A stretch of DNA of 64,000 nt from Vreelandella olivaria (GCA_004295565.1 AP019416.1:310001-374000), one strand, 5' to 3'; positions 32,382 to 42,924 are shown, numbered from the stretch's first letter. Translations and numbers: made by a program. The notes: a model not told the origin generated them from the letters alone.

Positions 32382-32762
32382 CTATGCCAGCTGCACCGGG
32401 ATAATATTGCTGGTGTGGCTGACGTGGTTGCCTTCCTGGAGATACACCAGCGCGGGCTGATGCTTTTCCAGCTCGGCTTCGGAGTAGTGGGCGTAGCTGC
32501 AGATAATGATCCGGTGGCCGGGGGCGGCGAGGTGGGCCGCAGCGCCGTTGATCGAGATAAGCTTGGAGCCCTCCTCGCCGCGAATGGCGTAAGTGGTGAA
32601 GCGTTCTCCATTCTCGACGTTGTAAATCTGGATCTGCTCATTTTCACGAATGCCCGCCATATCCAGCAGGTCGCCGTCGATGGCGCAGGAGCCTTCGTAG
32701 TTGAGTACCGCGTGAGTGACGCGTGCCATGTGCAGCTTGGCTTTGAGCATGATGGTATGCAT
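32382..32762 (-). CDS. panD: Aspartate 1-decarboxylase proenzyme
   Basis: Pyruvoyl-dependent enzyme that makes beta-alanine for pantothenate and coenzyme A. The 126-residue precursor has the self-cleavage site Gly-Ser in [11 protein letters not shown] (Ser25 becomes the pyruvoyl group), plus the [11 protein letters not shown] and [15 protein letters not shown] segments. The ATG at 32762 follows AGGAA and gives the family length. It is last in the pan gene group: panB, panC, panD on the same strand. Confidence 0.97.
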   Translation of the reverse strand: MHTIMLKAKLHMARVTHAVLNYEGSCAIDGDLLDMAGIRENEQIQIYNVENGERFTTYAIRGEEGSKLISINGAAAHLAAPGHRIIICSYAHYSEAELEKHQPALVYLQEGNHVSHTSNIIPVQLA

Positions 32763-32791
32763 GTGAGTTCCTATTGTTACCCGTTGTTTGT

Positions 32792-33655
32792 TTATTCTCT
32801 GGCAGCGCTGGCCGGGAGTTGGACAGTGAGGTTGTCGATTAATCGCGCCGGACCCAGCTTGGCGGCGACCAGCAGTACCGCATGGCGAGTTGCTAGGTTA
32901 ATGGGGCCTAGCGTGGCATCGCGCAGTTCCAGATAGTCCAGCGTAAAGCCCGCATCATACAGCGCGGTATGGCCCTGGCGTAGTACCTTTTCGATAGGTT
33001 CCCCGCGCGCTAACGCATCACGAAGCGTACACAGCGTGCGATAAAGGGCAGGGGCGATTGCACGCTCCTCGCTACTCAAATAGCCGTTGCGTGATGACAG
33101 TGCCAAGCCATCTTCTGCGCGCACGATGGGCACGCCGATAATCTCGATAGGCATATGCAGGTCACACACCAGCTTACGAATCACCGCCAGTTGCTGGTAA
33201 TCCTTCTCCCCAAAGCAGGCGACGTCTGGCTGTACCAGATTAAACAGCATGCTGACCACGGTGGAGACACCGTCGAAATGGCCGGGGCGTGAGCCGCCGC
33301 ACAGCCCTTCGCCCACCACGGGCACATGTACGCGGGTCTGGGCGTCCAAGCCGTTGGGGTAGAGCGAGCTTACCGCCGGGGCGAACAGCACGTCGCAACC
33401 GGCTTCGATAAGCTGCGCTTGATCGGCATCAAAGGTACGCGGGTAGCCGTCTAAATCTTCGCCTGGGCCAAACTGCATCGGATTGACAAACAGGCTTGCG
33501 ACCACGATGTCGGCGTGCTGGCGCGCGCAGGCGACCAGCGCCAGGTGCCCGGCATGTAGGTTGCCCATGGTGGGTACCAGGGCAATACGCTGGCCCCGTT
33601 GGCGGTAATCTCGCAGCGTGCTGCGTAGCTGATCAATATCTCGCAAAGTGCGCAT
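32792..33655 (-). CDS. panC: Pantothenate synthetase
   Basis: ATP-dependent ligation of pantoate and beta-alanine. The 287-residue protein shows [15 protein letters not shown] (HIGH-like nucleotide motif), [16 protein letters not shown], the FGEKDYQQL motif and the [17 protein letters not shown] loop. Uninterrupted and of normal length (283 in E. coli). It lies 45 bases after panB and 29 bases before panD. Confidence 0.97.
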   Translation of the reverse strand: MRTLRDIDQLRSTLRDYRQRGQRIALVPTMGNLHAGHLALVACARQHADIVVASLFVNPMQFGPGEDLDGYPRTFDADQAQLIEAGCDVLFAPAVSSLYPNGLDAQTRVHVPVVGEGLCGGSRPGHFDGVSTVVSMLFNLVQPDVACFGEKDYQQLAVIRKLVCDLHMPIEIIGVPIVRAEDGLALSSRNGYLSSEERAIAPALYRTLCTLRDALARGEPIEKVLRQGHTALYDAGFTLDYLELRDATLGPINLATRHAVLLVAAKLGPARLIDNLTVQLPASAARE

Positions 33656-33700
33656 AGTCGTTTCGTGTCAATAACAAAAATGGGCGATAGTCGAGCTGTC

Positions 33701-34491
33701 TTAGAAACAGTGCTCTTGAGCCGGGAAGCCGCGGGTTTTGACGGCTTCGTGGTAATGCTGGAAAGCCGCTTGAATGCTATCAGCCTCAGCCATGAAGTTT
33801 TTTACAAAGCGCGGCGTACGGCCATGGGTAACGCCAAGCACATCGTGCATCACCAGAATCTGGCCATCGGTATCCGGCCCTGCGCCAATGCCGATCACCG
33901 GTACATCCAGCTCAGCGGTAACCGCTTTGCCCAGGCTGGCAGGAACGCACTCGAGCAGAATCACCGAAGCGCCCGCTTCAACAAGTACTTTGCGTCATTA
34001 ATGATACGTTCCGCATGAGCGGCATCGCGGCCTTGCACTTTATAGCCACCTAGCTGATGCACGGTTTGCGGGGTTAACCCCAGGTGGGCACATACCGGTA
34101 CGCCGCGGCGGGTGAGTTCACGAATGCCATCGGCCATCCACGCTTCGCCTTCCAGTTTGACCAGCTCCGCCCCCGCGCGCATCACGGCACCGGCATCCTC
34201 CAGCAGGCGCTCGGTGGTGGCGTTGCTCATAAATGGCAGATCCACCATCAGCAGGCTGTGGCCTTTGCCACGTGCCGCGCAGCGGGTGTGGTAAATGATG
34301 TCGTCAATGGTGACGGGCAGAGTGCTGTTATGGCCCTGTAGCACCATGCCCAGCGAATCACCGACCAGCAGGACATCAATGCCCGCCTGGCTTGCCGCGT
34401 GGGCAAAGGAGGCATCGTAAGCGGTTAGGCAACTGAACGTCTCGCCAGCCTGCTTATAGGCCTGCAGCGTGCTTAGGGTGACGGTTTTCAT
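33701..34491 (-). CDS. panB: 3-methyl-2-oxobutanoate hydroxymethyltransferase, one frameshift
   Basis: First committed enzyme of pantoate synthesis, using methylene-tetrahydrofolate. Visible are the metal-binding Asp in [11 protein letters not shown] and in [14 protein letters not shown], and the C-terminal [21 protein letters not shown]. One base is missing from the plus-strand T-run at 33989-33991; correction gives [17 protein letters not shown]. Corrected length 263 residues (E. coli 264). Folate-pathway folK is the upstream neighbour. Confidence 0.96.
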
Positions 34492-34649
34492 GGCGTGCTC
34501 TCATGTTTTACGTGAGGCCGCTGCGACATAGGCAGCCGACCATTATTGATGCTGCATCCCTGCATGCGCGAAGTGGCGTAACCGGTGATTGTTACCTGAA
34601 TGGGGTGTCGGTGTCGAGATTTGTGTCAAAAGGTAGCGTTAGCCGCACA

Positions 34650-35143
34650 CTAGGCGTTAGATAAGCGTTCCAAGCCTTGGTTTTCAACTTGCTCAAGCCA
34701 TGTGGATAGCGGCTGTTGGAGAAGGTCTAGAGAGGGGGCGATCTCGGCAAGGGGGAGCAGTACAAAGGCCCGGGCAGTCATTTGCGGGTGGGGGACGCGT
34801 AGCCGAGGCGTGTCGATAGCGTCGTTGGCGTAGAGCAGTAGATCCAGGTCGAGGGTGCGTGGCCCCAGTGACGCTGGCGGCGGCGGCGATGCTGCTGTTC
34901 TAACGCCTGAAGCTGATCAAGCAGTGCCAGTGGCGAGAGGCGTGTCTCCAGCGCCGCTACGGCGTTGATAAAGTCCGGCTGATCCTGGGGCCCCACAGGG
35001 CGGCTGGCGTAGAGCGATGAGGCTGCCACCACTCCACTCAGTGGTAGCGTCGCCAGTTCCTTGAGGGCCACGCGAACCTGCTCGATAGGCGCCTCTAGGT
35101 TGCTACCCAAGCCGATATAGGCGAGCTGGTAAGACGCACCCAC
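34650..35143 (-). CDS. folK: Hydroxymethyl-dihydropterin pyrophosphokinase, one frameshift
   Basis: Transfers pyrophosphate to hydroxymethyl-dihydropterin in folate synthesis. The N-terminal AYIGLGSNLEAPIEQV, YASRPVGPQDQPDFINAVAAL and, after restoring a base in the plus-strand C-run 34863-34866, RHWGPRTLDLDLLLY and RVPHPQMTARAFVLLPLAEI are all present. Corrected length about 164 residues, ending at the TAG 34650-34652. The GTG start overlaps the corrected pcnB stop by one base. Confidence 0.95.
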
Positions 35144-36524
35144 TACTCTGGTGCACTCGGCTTACGGCGCCGTTTGCGACGGCGATCGCCCTGGCTGGCG
35201 GGGTCGCCACCCACTTTTGCAGCAAGCGACGCTGTTCGTGCTCATCACCGCGTTGAAAGGCTGTCCACCACTCGCCTAAACCACTGGGTATCTCGCCTGC
35301 CTGTTCGCGCAGCAGCAGCAGGTCATAGCCGGCCCGGAAGCGCGGGTGCTCCCGGGTTTGAAAGGCTTTTTTACCGCGCCGCTGGGGCAGACGCTGCTGT
35401 AACTCCCAAATTTCCCGCATGGGAATGCCAAAGCGCTTGGGGATCGAGGTGAACTCTAACTGACGAGAGACCACCTGCTGAGCAGCGGCTTGCAGGGCGG
35501 GAATAGGCGGCATGCCCTCTTGCTCCAGCGCTTCCTGACGATGTTTGACCGGCGCCCATAAAAACGCTGCCAGCAGAAAGGCCGGGGTAACCGGGCGTTC
35601 TTCGGCGATACGTTTATCAGTGTTGGTTAGCGCCTGCTCAATCAGGTCTTCTGCCCAGGCGGCATCGGCCATGGCTTCTTCGGCCTCGGGGAACAGCATG
35701 CCAAACAGGCCGTAGTGGCTGAGTAGCCGGAAGGTGACCAAACCGTGGCCCGACATAAACAGCTTGAGCACTTCATCGAATAGCCGCGCTGGGGGAATCT
35801 GCAGCAGCAGCGGTGCCTGATCGTACATCGGCGCTTCGGTGGCGGGGTCTAGCGTAAAGTCGAGCTTAGCCGCAAAGCGCACCGCCCGCAGCATTCTGAC
35901 CGGATCTTCGCGGTAACGTGTCGCCGGATCACCAATCAGGCGCAGGGTACGGGTCTTGATGTCTTCGGCACCATTGGCAAAGTCAGTGATGCTGAAATCG
36001 GCGATATTGTAGTAGAGCGCATTAACGGTGAAGTCGCGGCGCAGCGCGTCCTCTTCAATATTGCCCCACACATTGTCGCGTAGCAGTAACCCTTCATCGG
36101 ACTGGTGGGCAATGTGATCGCCATGCTCGTCTTGGGGTTTGCCGCGGAAGGTGGTGACCTCTATGACCTCGCGGCCAAAGCGTACGTGGACAATCCGAAA
36201 ACGACGGCCAATCAGGCGAGAATTACGAAATAGATCGCGAACCTGTTCGGGAGTGGCGTTGGTGGCGACGTCAAAATCCTTGGGCATCTTGCCAAGCAGC
36301 GCATCGCGTATGCAGCCGCCCACTAGATAGGCGTCGTAACCTGCACCGCTAAGGCGATAAAGCACTTTTAACGCGGCATCACTAATATGCTGGCGAGAAA
36401 CAGGGTGCTCGGATCGAGGGATGTTGCGCGGTGTAAGGGCGCTGGTGCTGCTCTCTTGGGGATCAAGCAAGGTTTTCAATTGCTCCCCCGGGCTGTGTAG
36501 GAAACGGGTAAATCCTTTAAACAT
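35143..36524 (-). CDS. pcnB: Poly(A) polymerase I, one frameshift
   Basis: Adds 3' poly(A) tails that promote RNA decay. The nucleotidyltransferase head shows YLVGGCIRDALLGKMPKDFDVATNATPEQV (catalytic DxD) and EEDALRRDFTVNALYYN, followed by the RNA-binding helices DPVRMLRAVRFAAKL. A base is missing from the plus-strand G-run 35200-35203; corrected, the Arg/Lys-rich tail ends KRRRKPSAPE at 35143. Corrected length about 460. In pseudomonads pcnB lies directly downstream of crcZ, as here. Confidence 0.95.
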
Positions 36525-36729
36525 GCGACGATTTCAACTCGCAGGGTACGAAAAATGGTCGTAAACATAGTCGTTAGAAAACACTTCAAACGAATACTGC
36601 ACATAAACCACGAATGGCTGAGTGTAGCCGACCCTCTATGGCTTGCAAAGAGCGGCTTGCAAAGCACTTGACGCCAGCGCGTGATGCTTACAGCCTTTTG
36701 CATCGAGTTTTATAAGGGGCAGACACGGA

Positions 36730-37193
36730 AAGGGGGAGGCTAAGAGAGCCTCCCCTATTAAGCAATCAATCAGCGTCCGTGCTGCTATTTTTCTTCATGA
36801 TGGCACATCGCCCTGAATACGCACCGCAGTCGGTAGGCGTGAGGAGCACGGTAGTTCCGACCGCCTCGTATTCAAAACAATAATCCAACCGCGAACTTTT
36901 CTCCCCCCGGGGAATTATTATTGGCGCCGGGGTGCACACACTGACAGCTATTGTTGTTGTTAGGATGCCGAGTCACGTTGTACGTCGCGTCCTTATCGGG
37001 CCACTTGCTGCTTTTATTATTGTTCGCTGCGCCTGTGTTGCCTGCGCAAGCAAGTAATGAGACTCAAGCCTGTTGTTTTTATTAGTACCGTTATCTCTAC
37101 CTGGCCCTGTTGTTCTTGTTGTGGCTCAGGTGGGGGTGAGGTCATGTTGTTTTTATTGGTGACCTACCGCTATGCCCAGTTTGTTTTTCTTAC
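36730..37193 (-). ncRNA. crcZ: Candidate CrcZ/CrcY-type Hfq-titrating small RNA
   Basis: An 866-bp gene-free gap lies between cbrB and pcnB, the exact location of crcZ in Pseudomonas. Read on the minus strand it holds seven A-rich CA motifs (AAnAAnAA type): plus-strand positions 37180-37191, 37145-37157, 37108-37122, 37071-37083, 37012-37024, 36950-36961 and 36913-36922. The second and fourth are the same 13-mer, AATAAAAACAACA. A sigma-54 promoter predicts a start near 37193; a 9-bp hairpin (36733-36741 with 36747-36755) gives an end near 36730, so about 460 bases (about 407 known for P. aeruginosa CrcZ). A further stem (36815-36821 with 36867-36873) structures the 3' part. In pseudomonads such RNA sequesters Hfq/Crc and lifts catabolite repression. 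Start, end and function are inferred. Confidence 0.8.
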
Positions 37194-37203
37194 TCAGTAA
37201 TAT

Positions 37204-37219
37204 TGCAGACGCTGTGCCA
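37204..37219 (-). promoter_or_regulatory. Sigma-54 promoter of the CrcZ-like RNA
   Basis: On the minus strand TGGCAC (plus 37214-37219), five bases, then CTGCA (plus 37204-37208). The GG and GC dinucleotides are exactly ten bases apart, the invariant spacing of -24/-12 promoters. It lies about 170 bases past the stop of cbrB, which encodes a sigma-54 activator. Confidence 0.75.
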
Positions 37220-37292
37220 CCTATTGAATAAGTTATAAATTTCAGAAGGTTGGCGTTTTTAAAGTTGCTGAGGAACTTTGCGATGCGAAAAG

Positions 37293-37343
37293 TGTTACCC
37301 CTTTCGTGGCCGTTTGTGCGCGGCGTTGTGTGGGAAGGTAACA
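37293..37343 (-). promoter_or_regulatory. Possible CbrB upstream activating half-sites
   Basis: TGTTAC (37293-37298) and its inverted partner GTAACA (37338-37343) sit about 75-125 bases upstream of the -24 element, in the range for enhancer sites of sigma-54 activators. Assignment to CbrB rests on position and on a remembered TGTTAC/GTAACA-type site in pseudomonads. Confidence 0.4.
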
Positions 37344-37390
37344 GTGCAAACGTGGTGAAAGGTGGGATATTTCTTATTTAAATCAGTGTA

Positions 37391-38836
37391 TTAGACTATG
37401 GTCGTAGGGCGCGGGTGGCAGGGGGAGCGGGTAGTCATGCCCAGGTGCTTAACCTGGGCGACGGGCAGTTTTTTGCGCGGTATCCCCAAGCGTTGGCGCC
37501 GCTCCCAGAGGTTTTTACGACTAATACCCAGTTTTTGTGCCAGTTCGGTCTCACTCATTTGGTCTTGGTGCTCAAGCACAAAGTGCTGGAAGTAATCTTC
37601 TAAAGAGAGGTCGTCTTCATTCTCTTCGGCGTTTTTATCCCCGCTACCACTGCTAACTGAGGCATTAACGGGCGGTGTATGGGGGCGAGGGGTAGCCGGT
37701 GCCAGTCCCAGATCATCCGGGTGGATCAGATGTCCTTCGGCAAGAATTACCCCGCGCTCAAGGGCATTCTCCAACTCGCGAACATTGCCCGGCCATGGGT
37801 AGTCGCGCAGATCCTGGCGGGCTGCGCGGGATAGGCGCAGGCCCGTGCGCTCGTGACGTTTACACGCTTTGTCGAGCAGGATGTCGGCGATCTCAAGCAC
37901 GTCATCCTCACGCTCGCGCAGAGGCGGCAGCTCAATCTGCATCACGTTCAGGCGGTAATAAAGGTCGAGACGGAACTCGCCGGTTTTCGACAGTGCCCGC
38001 AGATCACGGTGAGTGGCCGCAATTAGGCGGACGTTAACGTGGCGGGTTTCTACCGAGCCAATCTTGCGGATTTCCCCCTCTTGCAGAACGCGGAGCAGGC
38101 GTGCCTGGGCATCCAGCGGAAGCTCGCCAATCTCATCCAAAAACAGCGTGCCGCCATCAGCGGCTTCGACTAAGCCAGTGCGCGCAGCGCTGGCGCCGGT
38201 AAAAGCGCCTTTCTCATGGCCAAACAGCTCGGATTCGATCAGCGTTTCAGGAATCGCCGCGCAGTTGACGCAGATCAGCGGTGCCTTGGCGCGCTTGCTC
38301 TGCTGGTGAATAGCGCGTGCTACCAGCTCCTTACCGGTGCCCGACTCGCCGAGAATCAGTACGGTGACATCGGCGGGGGCGGTTTTACTGATGCGGGTGT
38401 AGACCTGCTGCATGGCGACGCAGTTGCCGATCATGGTTTGTCGGCTGCCGCCGGCGTCAGTGATATCCGGCGGAGGGCTCTGTTGCATGGACTGTTTATG
38501 CAGGATGCGCTCAACGGTTTCAAGCAGCTCCGCGTGGTCAAAGGGCTTAGCGACATAGTCCACCGCGCCTAGTTTGAGTGCTTCTACCGCCGAGCGCATG
38601 CTCGCATAACTGGTCATGATCAATACCGGTACGGGCACGGCTGCCGCGATCAGCGTCGTGCCCGGTTCGCCCGGTAGGCGCAGGTCGCTAATAATGAGAT
38701 CGAAACCGGTGAGCTCAAGCTGGCCGGCCTCTTCAGCACTGGCGGCTTCGCTGACCGTATAGTCGTGACGTTCCAGCAGCCGCTTCAATGCGCTGCGAAT
38801 AATCGCTTCATCTTCAACAATCAGAATCCTGGGCAT
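37391..38836 (-). CDS. cbrB: Two-component sigma-54 response regulator CbrB
   Basis: NtrC-family activator of carbon/nitrogen utilisation genes. The start at 38836 gives [26 protein letters not shown], close to pseudomonad CbrB. Receiver Asp in [11 protein letters not shown] (about residue 53), AAA+ domain with GESGTGKE (Walker A), the sigma-54-contacting GAFTGA loop, [12 protein letters not shown] (Walker B), and a C-terminal Fis-type helix-turn-helix ([21 protein letters not shown]). About 481 residues. An open frame runs upstream into the cbrA kinase domain, but only because of a cbrA frameshift. An in-frame ATG at 38851 is possible. Its expected target, the CrcZ-like RNA, follows directly. 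Confidence 0.95.
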   Translation of the reverse strand: MPRILIVEDEAIIRSALKRLLERHDYTVSEAASAEEAGQLELTGFDLIISDLRLPGEPGTTLIAAAVPVPVLIMTSYASMRSAVEALKLGAVDYVAKPFDHAELLETVERILHKQSMQQSPPPDITDAGGSRQTMIGNCVAMQQVYTRISKTAPADVTVLILGESGTGKELVARAIHQQSKRAKAPLICVNCAAIPETLIESELFGHEKGAFTGASAARTGLVEAADGGTLFLDEIGELPLDAQARLLRVLQEGEIRKIGSVETRHVNVRLIAATHRDLRALSKTGEFRLDLYYRLNVMQIELPPLREREDDVLEIADILLDKACKRHERTGLRLSRAARQDLRDYPWPGNVRELENALERGVILAEGHLIHPDDLGLAPATPRPHTPPVNASVSSGSGDKNAEENEDDLSLEDYFQHFVLEHQDQMSETELAQKLGISRKNLWERRQRLGIPRKKLPVAQVKHLGMTTRSPCHPRPTTIV

Positions 38837-41758
38837 GGGTTGGCTGATCATCCTGTTGGTAAAGCGGCAACCATAGCGTAATGGCCGTGCCGCGAGGCTG
38901 TCCCGGGGTGGCGAGGCCACGTCTATTTTACCCTGGTGCTCATTGATAATCTGGTAGGCCAGAGAAAGGCCCAGGCCGGTGCCCTCGCCGGCGGGTTTGG
39001 TGGTGGTAAAGGGCTCGAATAAGTGGTCGCGTACCCGTGGGTCGATGCCCTGACCGTTATCGACTATCCGCCACCAGGCAAGCTGCCCTTGGCACCCTGC
39101 GGTAATGTGAACTTCTCCTCCCAGACCACAGGCATCCCTGGCATTACTGAGCAGATTGACCATCACTTGCGTTAATCGCTGGGCATCGCCACGCACCACC
39201 ACATCGTCGGGCGTCTCATTGGTTAGGATAACATCCTCTCCCGAGCGGGCGAGATGGATCAAGTGCAGTGCGTCTTCGCTAATCGATGCAAGCGCCACCG
39301 GCGAGGCGGGCAGCGGCACCGACTGGCGCCCCCATGGGCAAAGCCAACCAGTGAGTTAACGATTTTGGTGACCCTTTGAGTGAGCTGCTGGATTTGGTCG
39401 GCGGTCTCCAGCAGGGCAGGATCGTTGGTGTCGTAGCGGAGGTTTTGCGCCAGGGATGAGATACCGGTAATCGGATTACCAATTTCATGGGCGACCCCGG
39501 CGGCTAGCTGGCCGATAGAGGCGAGTCGCGCGGCATGCACCAACTCATCTTCCAGCCACTTCATTTCGGTGTGGTCTTCAATCAGGATGACGCTGCCGCC
39601 ACGGCTGTCATTGCCGCTGAGAATGGCTTTGTGCAGGGTCAGGAAGTAGTCTCGGCCGTGCAGCGCCACCGCTTGCTTGTAGAGCGGGCCTGGCGTGGCA
39701 TCTAACGCGCTGCCCAATAGTCTGGGCCAGGGGGCTGGCAGGCTATCGCGGCGTGAGCCGATCACACTTTCACCGCTAATCCCTGAGAGCTGCGAGAGCG
39801 CCTGATTCCACATCAAGAGCTCATCGTCATCACCCAGAACGCACAGCCCGACAGGCAGATAGGCCAGGGTTTGCCGGTGGTGACGGCGCAAGCCGTCGAG
39901 CTCACGGGCTAGCCCTGTTAGTCGTGAGCGGTAAGCTTCCAGTCGACTCTCGACAAAGTGAATATCGTCGGTTTCTGGGGTGTCGTCATGGCGGTAGGGC
40001 AGGTAGCGATCGACGATATCCCGAGCCACTGAAGGCCCCATCAAACCAGACAAATTGGCCTGAATTCGGTCACGCAAGCGGCGCAGGGCGTAGGGGCGGC
40101 GCTCCTGAGGCGTTAAGTTGAGCGCTTGCAATGCTCTGTTCACTTCGCGGCTAGCCGCCTCATCGCCGAGTGCGTGGGCTAAGTGGGTAGAAAAGTCGCT
40201 GGCCGTGGCGGCTTCCAGTGGAAAGCGTTTGGAGCGGATCACGGCATCCACCGAGCACGCTTCTGCGGCGGACTGCTCACCTTCAGAAATACGTGTGAAC
40301 AGCGATATCACAATCAGCAGCAGGATATTGACCGCTAACGATAGCAACGTAACGTTGTACCAAACCGGTGCACCAGTGTCGGTAAGCGGTGTCATGGGTA
40401 GCGTCGGCACGGGGAGCGAGAACATAAGCGGCAGCCACAGCCCCATAGCCACACGCCGACGCCTGCGATCAGGCCAATTACCATCCCTTTACGGTTAGCG
40501 CCCGGCCAATAGAGCAGTGCCAGCATACCGGGCAGGCACTGGGCCATGCCGACAAAGGCGGCTAGCCCCAAGCCGATAAGGCCATGATGGCGCCCCACCC
40601 ACTGGTAAAACACCCAGCCGCCGATAATCACCGCGACCACTAGCCCACGGCGCAGCCATAGCAGCCAGCCGTAGAGATCACTGCGCGCTTCCGGTGGCCT
40701 TGCTACCAGCACAATATGATTAAGCACCATGCCAGAAAGCGCCAACGCAATCATAATCATGGTGCCGCTGGCGGCGGCTAGACCGCCGATAAACGCCAGT
40801 GCGCCCACCCACCAGTGCTCGGTCATTAGGTAGGCGGCATAAGCGGCGATGGGAATGTCCGGGTTGACCGATTGTGCCGCCCACCAAATCAGTGGCACGG
40901 GCAGCGCCATGAGCAGCAGAAACAGCGGCAGCGTCCAGCTCGCTTGAAGCAGGGTGTGCCGCGATAGACTTTCTGAAAAACTAATATGAAACAGATGCGG
41001 CATCATGAAGGCTGCGGCAAAAACAGCAGCAGCAGGGTGCGCCACTGAGCAGGGTCAAGTTTGGGCGTCTGCTGCTGGAGGATGGCGCCAGGGCCTTCCA
41101 GCCAACGCTGTAAGTCACCGGGGCCATCAAACACCATCCACATGGCAACAGCCCCTAGCCCCAGCATCGCCAGCAGCTTAACAATCGATTCAAACGCGAT
41201 GGCGCTGAGCAGTGTGTCGTGGCGGCCATGAGACTGGCTGTGGCGGGCGCCGAAAATCACCGCGAAAGCGGCAATCACCGCGCAAAAAGCAGTGCAATGC
41301 TGCCCCCGCTTGGCTGAAGGTGATGATATTGATGGCTTCGCTGAGGGTTTGTACCTGAATGCCGAGCAGTGGCAGCACCGCCAGCAGGCTGACCAGGGTG
41401 ACCAGTGTGCCCGCCCAGCGGGAGCGAAAGCGAAAGGCAAATAGATCCGCCAGCGACGTTAGTTGATAGGTGCGGGTGATGCGCTGGATAGGCACGAGTA
41501 GCACGGGGCGAGCAAGAAGGCACCCGCTGCGCCCAGGTAGTAGGCGAGGAAGCCAAACCCGGCATGGGCAGCCATTTCCACGCTGCCGTAAATCGCCCAG
41601 GCGCTGGCGTAAACACCCAGGGCAAGGGTGTAAACAATCGGATGGCGGGTAATGCGCACCGGCACCCAGCCGCGCTCTACTGCAAAACCGCAGCCAAACA
41701 GTAGCGCCAGGTAGCCCAGCCCCAGTACTAGGACGCCGACTATCTCAACGTTCATCAA
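38814..41758 (-). CDS. cbrA: Sensor histidine kinase CbrA with SSS transporter domain, about seven frameshifts
   Basis: Membrane sensor kinase of about 980 residues. The N-terminal half (to about residue 480) has many hydrophobic helices of the sodium/solute symporter fold (for example [60 protein letters not shown]). A linker/PAS region, the H-box [16 protein letters not shown]-box [11 protein letters not shown] and G-boxes DNGQGID and GTGLGLSL follow. Frames break at plus-strand runs 41505-41508, near 41280-41330 (two), 41019-41023, 40441-40444, 39329-39333 and 38905-38908. All but one fit lost homopolymer bases. It overlaps cbrB by 23 bases and the small upstream gene by 14. Confidence 0.94.
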
Positions 41759-41921
41759 GCTTCCTCTTCTGCTCCAGCCAGAGGGTTAACGCAATTAAAC
41801 CACCCCAAATCGCAAAGGGCCGGTACCAAGCAGCCTCCGGGTCGCTCCAGCCATTCATCAGTAGCGGAGAGAGCAGATAGCCACCAAACACCAGAAACAG
41901 CATGATGCGATAGACGTACAT
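41745..41921 (-). CDS. CbrX-like small membrane protein
   Basis: A 58-residue protein beginning MYVYRIMLFLVFGGYLLSPLLMNGW and ending in a charged QKRKLDER, with two hydrophobic helices. The ATG at 41921 follows AGGAG, one base after the corrected gluQ stop, and the stop overlaps the cbrA start by 14 bases, so translation of gluQ, this gene and cbrA is probably coupled. Pseudomonas cbrA is preceded by a small co-transcribed frame called cbrX; equivalence is inferred from position and size. Its function is unknown. Confidence 0.75.
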   Translation of the reverse strand: MYVYRIMLFLVFGGYLLSPLLMNGWSDPEAAWYRPFAIWGGLIALTLWLEQKRKLDER

Positions 41922-41922
41922 A

Positions 41923-42832
41923 TCAATCTCCTGGTGATGAAGAGGGCGGTATTGAACGGTGCTTCGCTGGGCGCAGTTGTTCAAGTGACCAGTTGGCTAC
42001 CGCCCAGTGTAGCTGAGTCGCCGGGGCTCAGCAGCAAGCGCCTGAGGCGGTGCTTGGTCAAGTGCTGTCAGAGCCTGAAAGAGCTGCCGCCGCACTCCCC
42101 GCTCATCTTCTGCCAGGGCGGGGGCCAGGTTTTGCTTCGAGAGCTTCTGGCCTTCAGCGGTGACGATCAGCGGCAAGTGCAGGTAGCGTGGTTGCGGTAG
42201 CCCAAGCGCACCCTGCAACTGGCGCTGCCAGGGAGTGTTATCGAGCAGGTCGAGCCCGCGCACCACATCGGTAATTTGCTGCTCGGCGTCATCGACTACC
42301 ACGGCCAACTGGTAGGCCCATAAATTATCTTTGCGCTTTAATACCACATCGCCCAGTTCAGCGGGGTCAAACTGCTGCGCGCCGAATAGCCGGTCTTGCC
42401 ATTGAATAGGGCGCTCGCCAAGGTCGCTGCGTAGCCGCCAGGCCACTGGTTGGGTGGGGTCGCAAACGCCATCGCGGCACCAGCCGGGGTAGATATCAAA
42501 CGCCTGCCACTGCTTACGGGAGCAACTGCAGGGGTAGGCAATACCGAGTTGGATCAACTGGTTCAAGGCAGTTTGATAAGCCGCATCACGGGTGTGCTGC
42601 CACATCACACTCCCATCCCACTCCAGGCCAAAGGTTTCCAATTGACGCAGGATCGTGCTCGCCGCTCCATCGGGGCTGCGGGGCGGGTCGATATCCTCAA
42701 TGCGTACCAACCACTCCCCCGTGCCGCACGGGCGTCCAGGTAGCTGCCTAAAGCGGCGACCAAAGAGCCAAAGTGCAGCGGGCCTGAGGGCGTAGGCGCA
42801 AAGCGGCCACGGTAGCCAATTGAGTCGTTCAT
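41923..42832 (-). CDS. gluQ: Glutamyl-Q tRNA(Asp) synthetase, two frameshifts
   Basis: Glutamyl-tRNA synthetase paralogue (YadB) lacking the anticodon-binding domain; attaches glutamate to queuosine in tRNA-Asp. The HIGH-like motif [27 protein letters not shown], the zinc-site Cys residues in [10 protein letters not shown] and CRDG, and the KMSKS variant GQKLSKQN are visible. Bases are missing from plus-strand runs 42716-42720 and 42023-42026. Correcting the latter gives the typical end [14 protein letters not shown], running to 41923. Corrected length about 303 residues. dksA-gluQ is a conserved pair. Confidence 0.94.
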
Positions 42833-42871
42833 TGTAGCGTCGTCCTTGGTGGTTCAGGCAAGCGCTGCCAA

Positions 42872-42898
42872 CAAAAACGGGCACCCTAAGGTGCCCGC
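42872..42898 (-). terminator. Terminator between dksA and gluQ
   Basis: CGGGCACC/GGTGCCCG stem (plus 42878-42885 and 42890-42897) with AAAAA at plus 42873-42877, which reads as a T-run on the minus strand. Confidence 0.85.
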
Positions 42899-42924
42899 GT
42901 TCAAGTAGAACGTTGTGTTAGTGC

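Noticed and set aside
36476-36703. Minus-strand open frame of 75 codons upstream of pcnB.
   Set aside because: It overlaps the pcnB start in another frame, has no ribosome site and resembles no known protein; the region is the pcnB leader.
37391-39319. A 642-codon open frame that looks like a hybrid kinase-response regulator.
   Set aside because: It joins the end of CbrA to CbrB only because one C was lost at 38905-38908; restoring it ends CbrA normally at 38814 and leaves CbrB as a separate gene.
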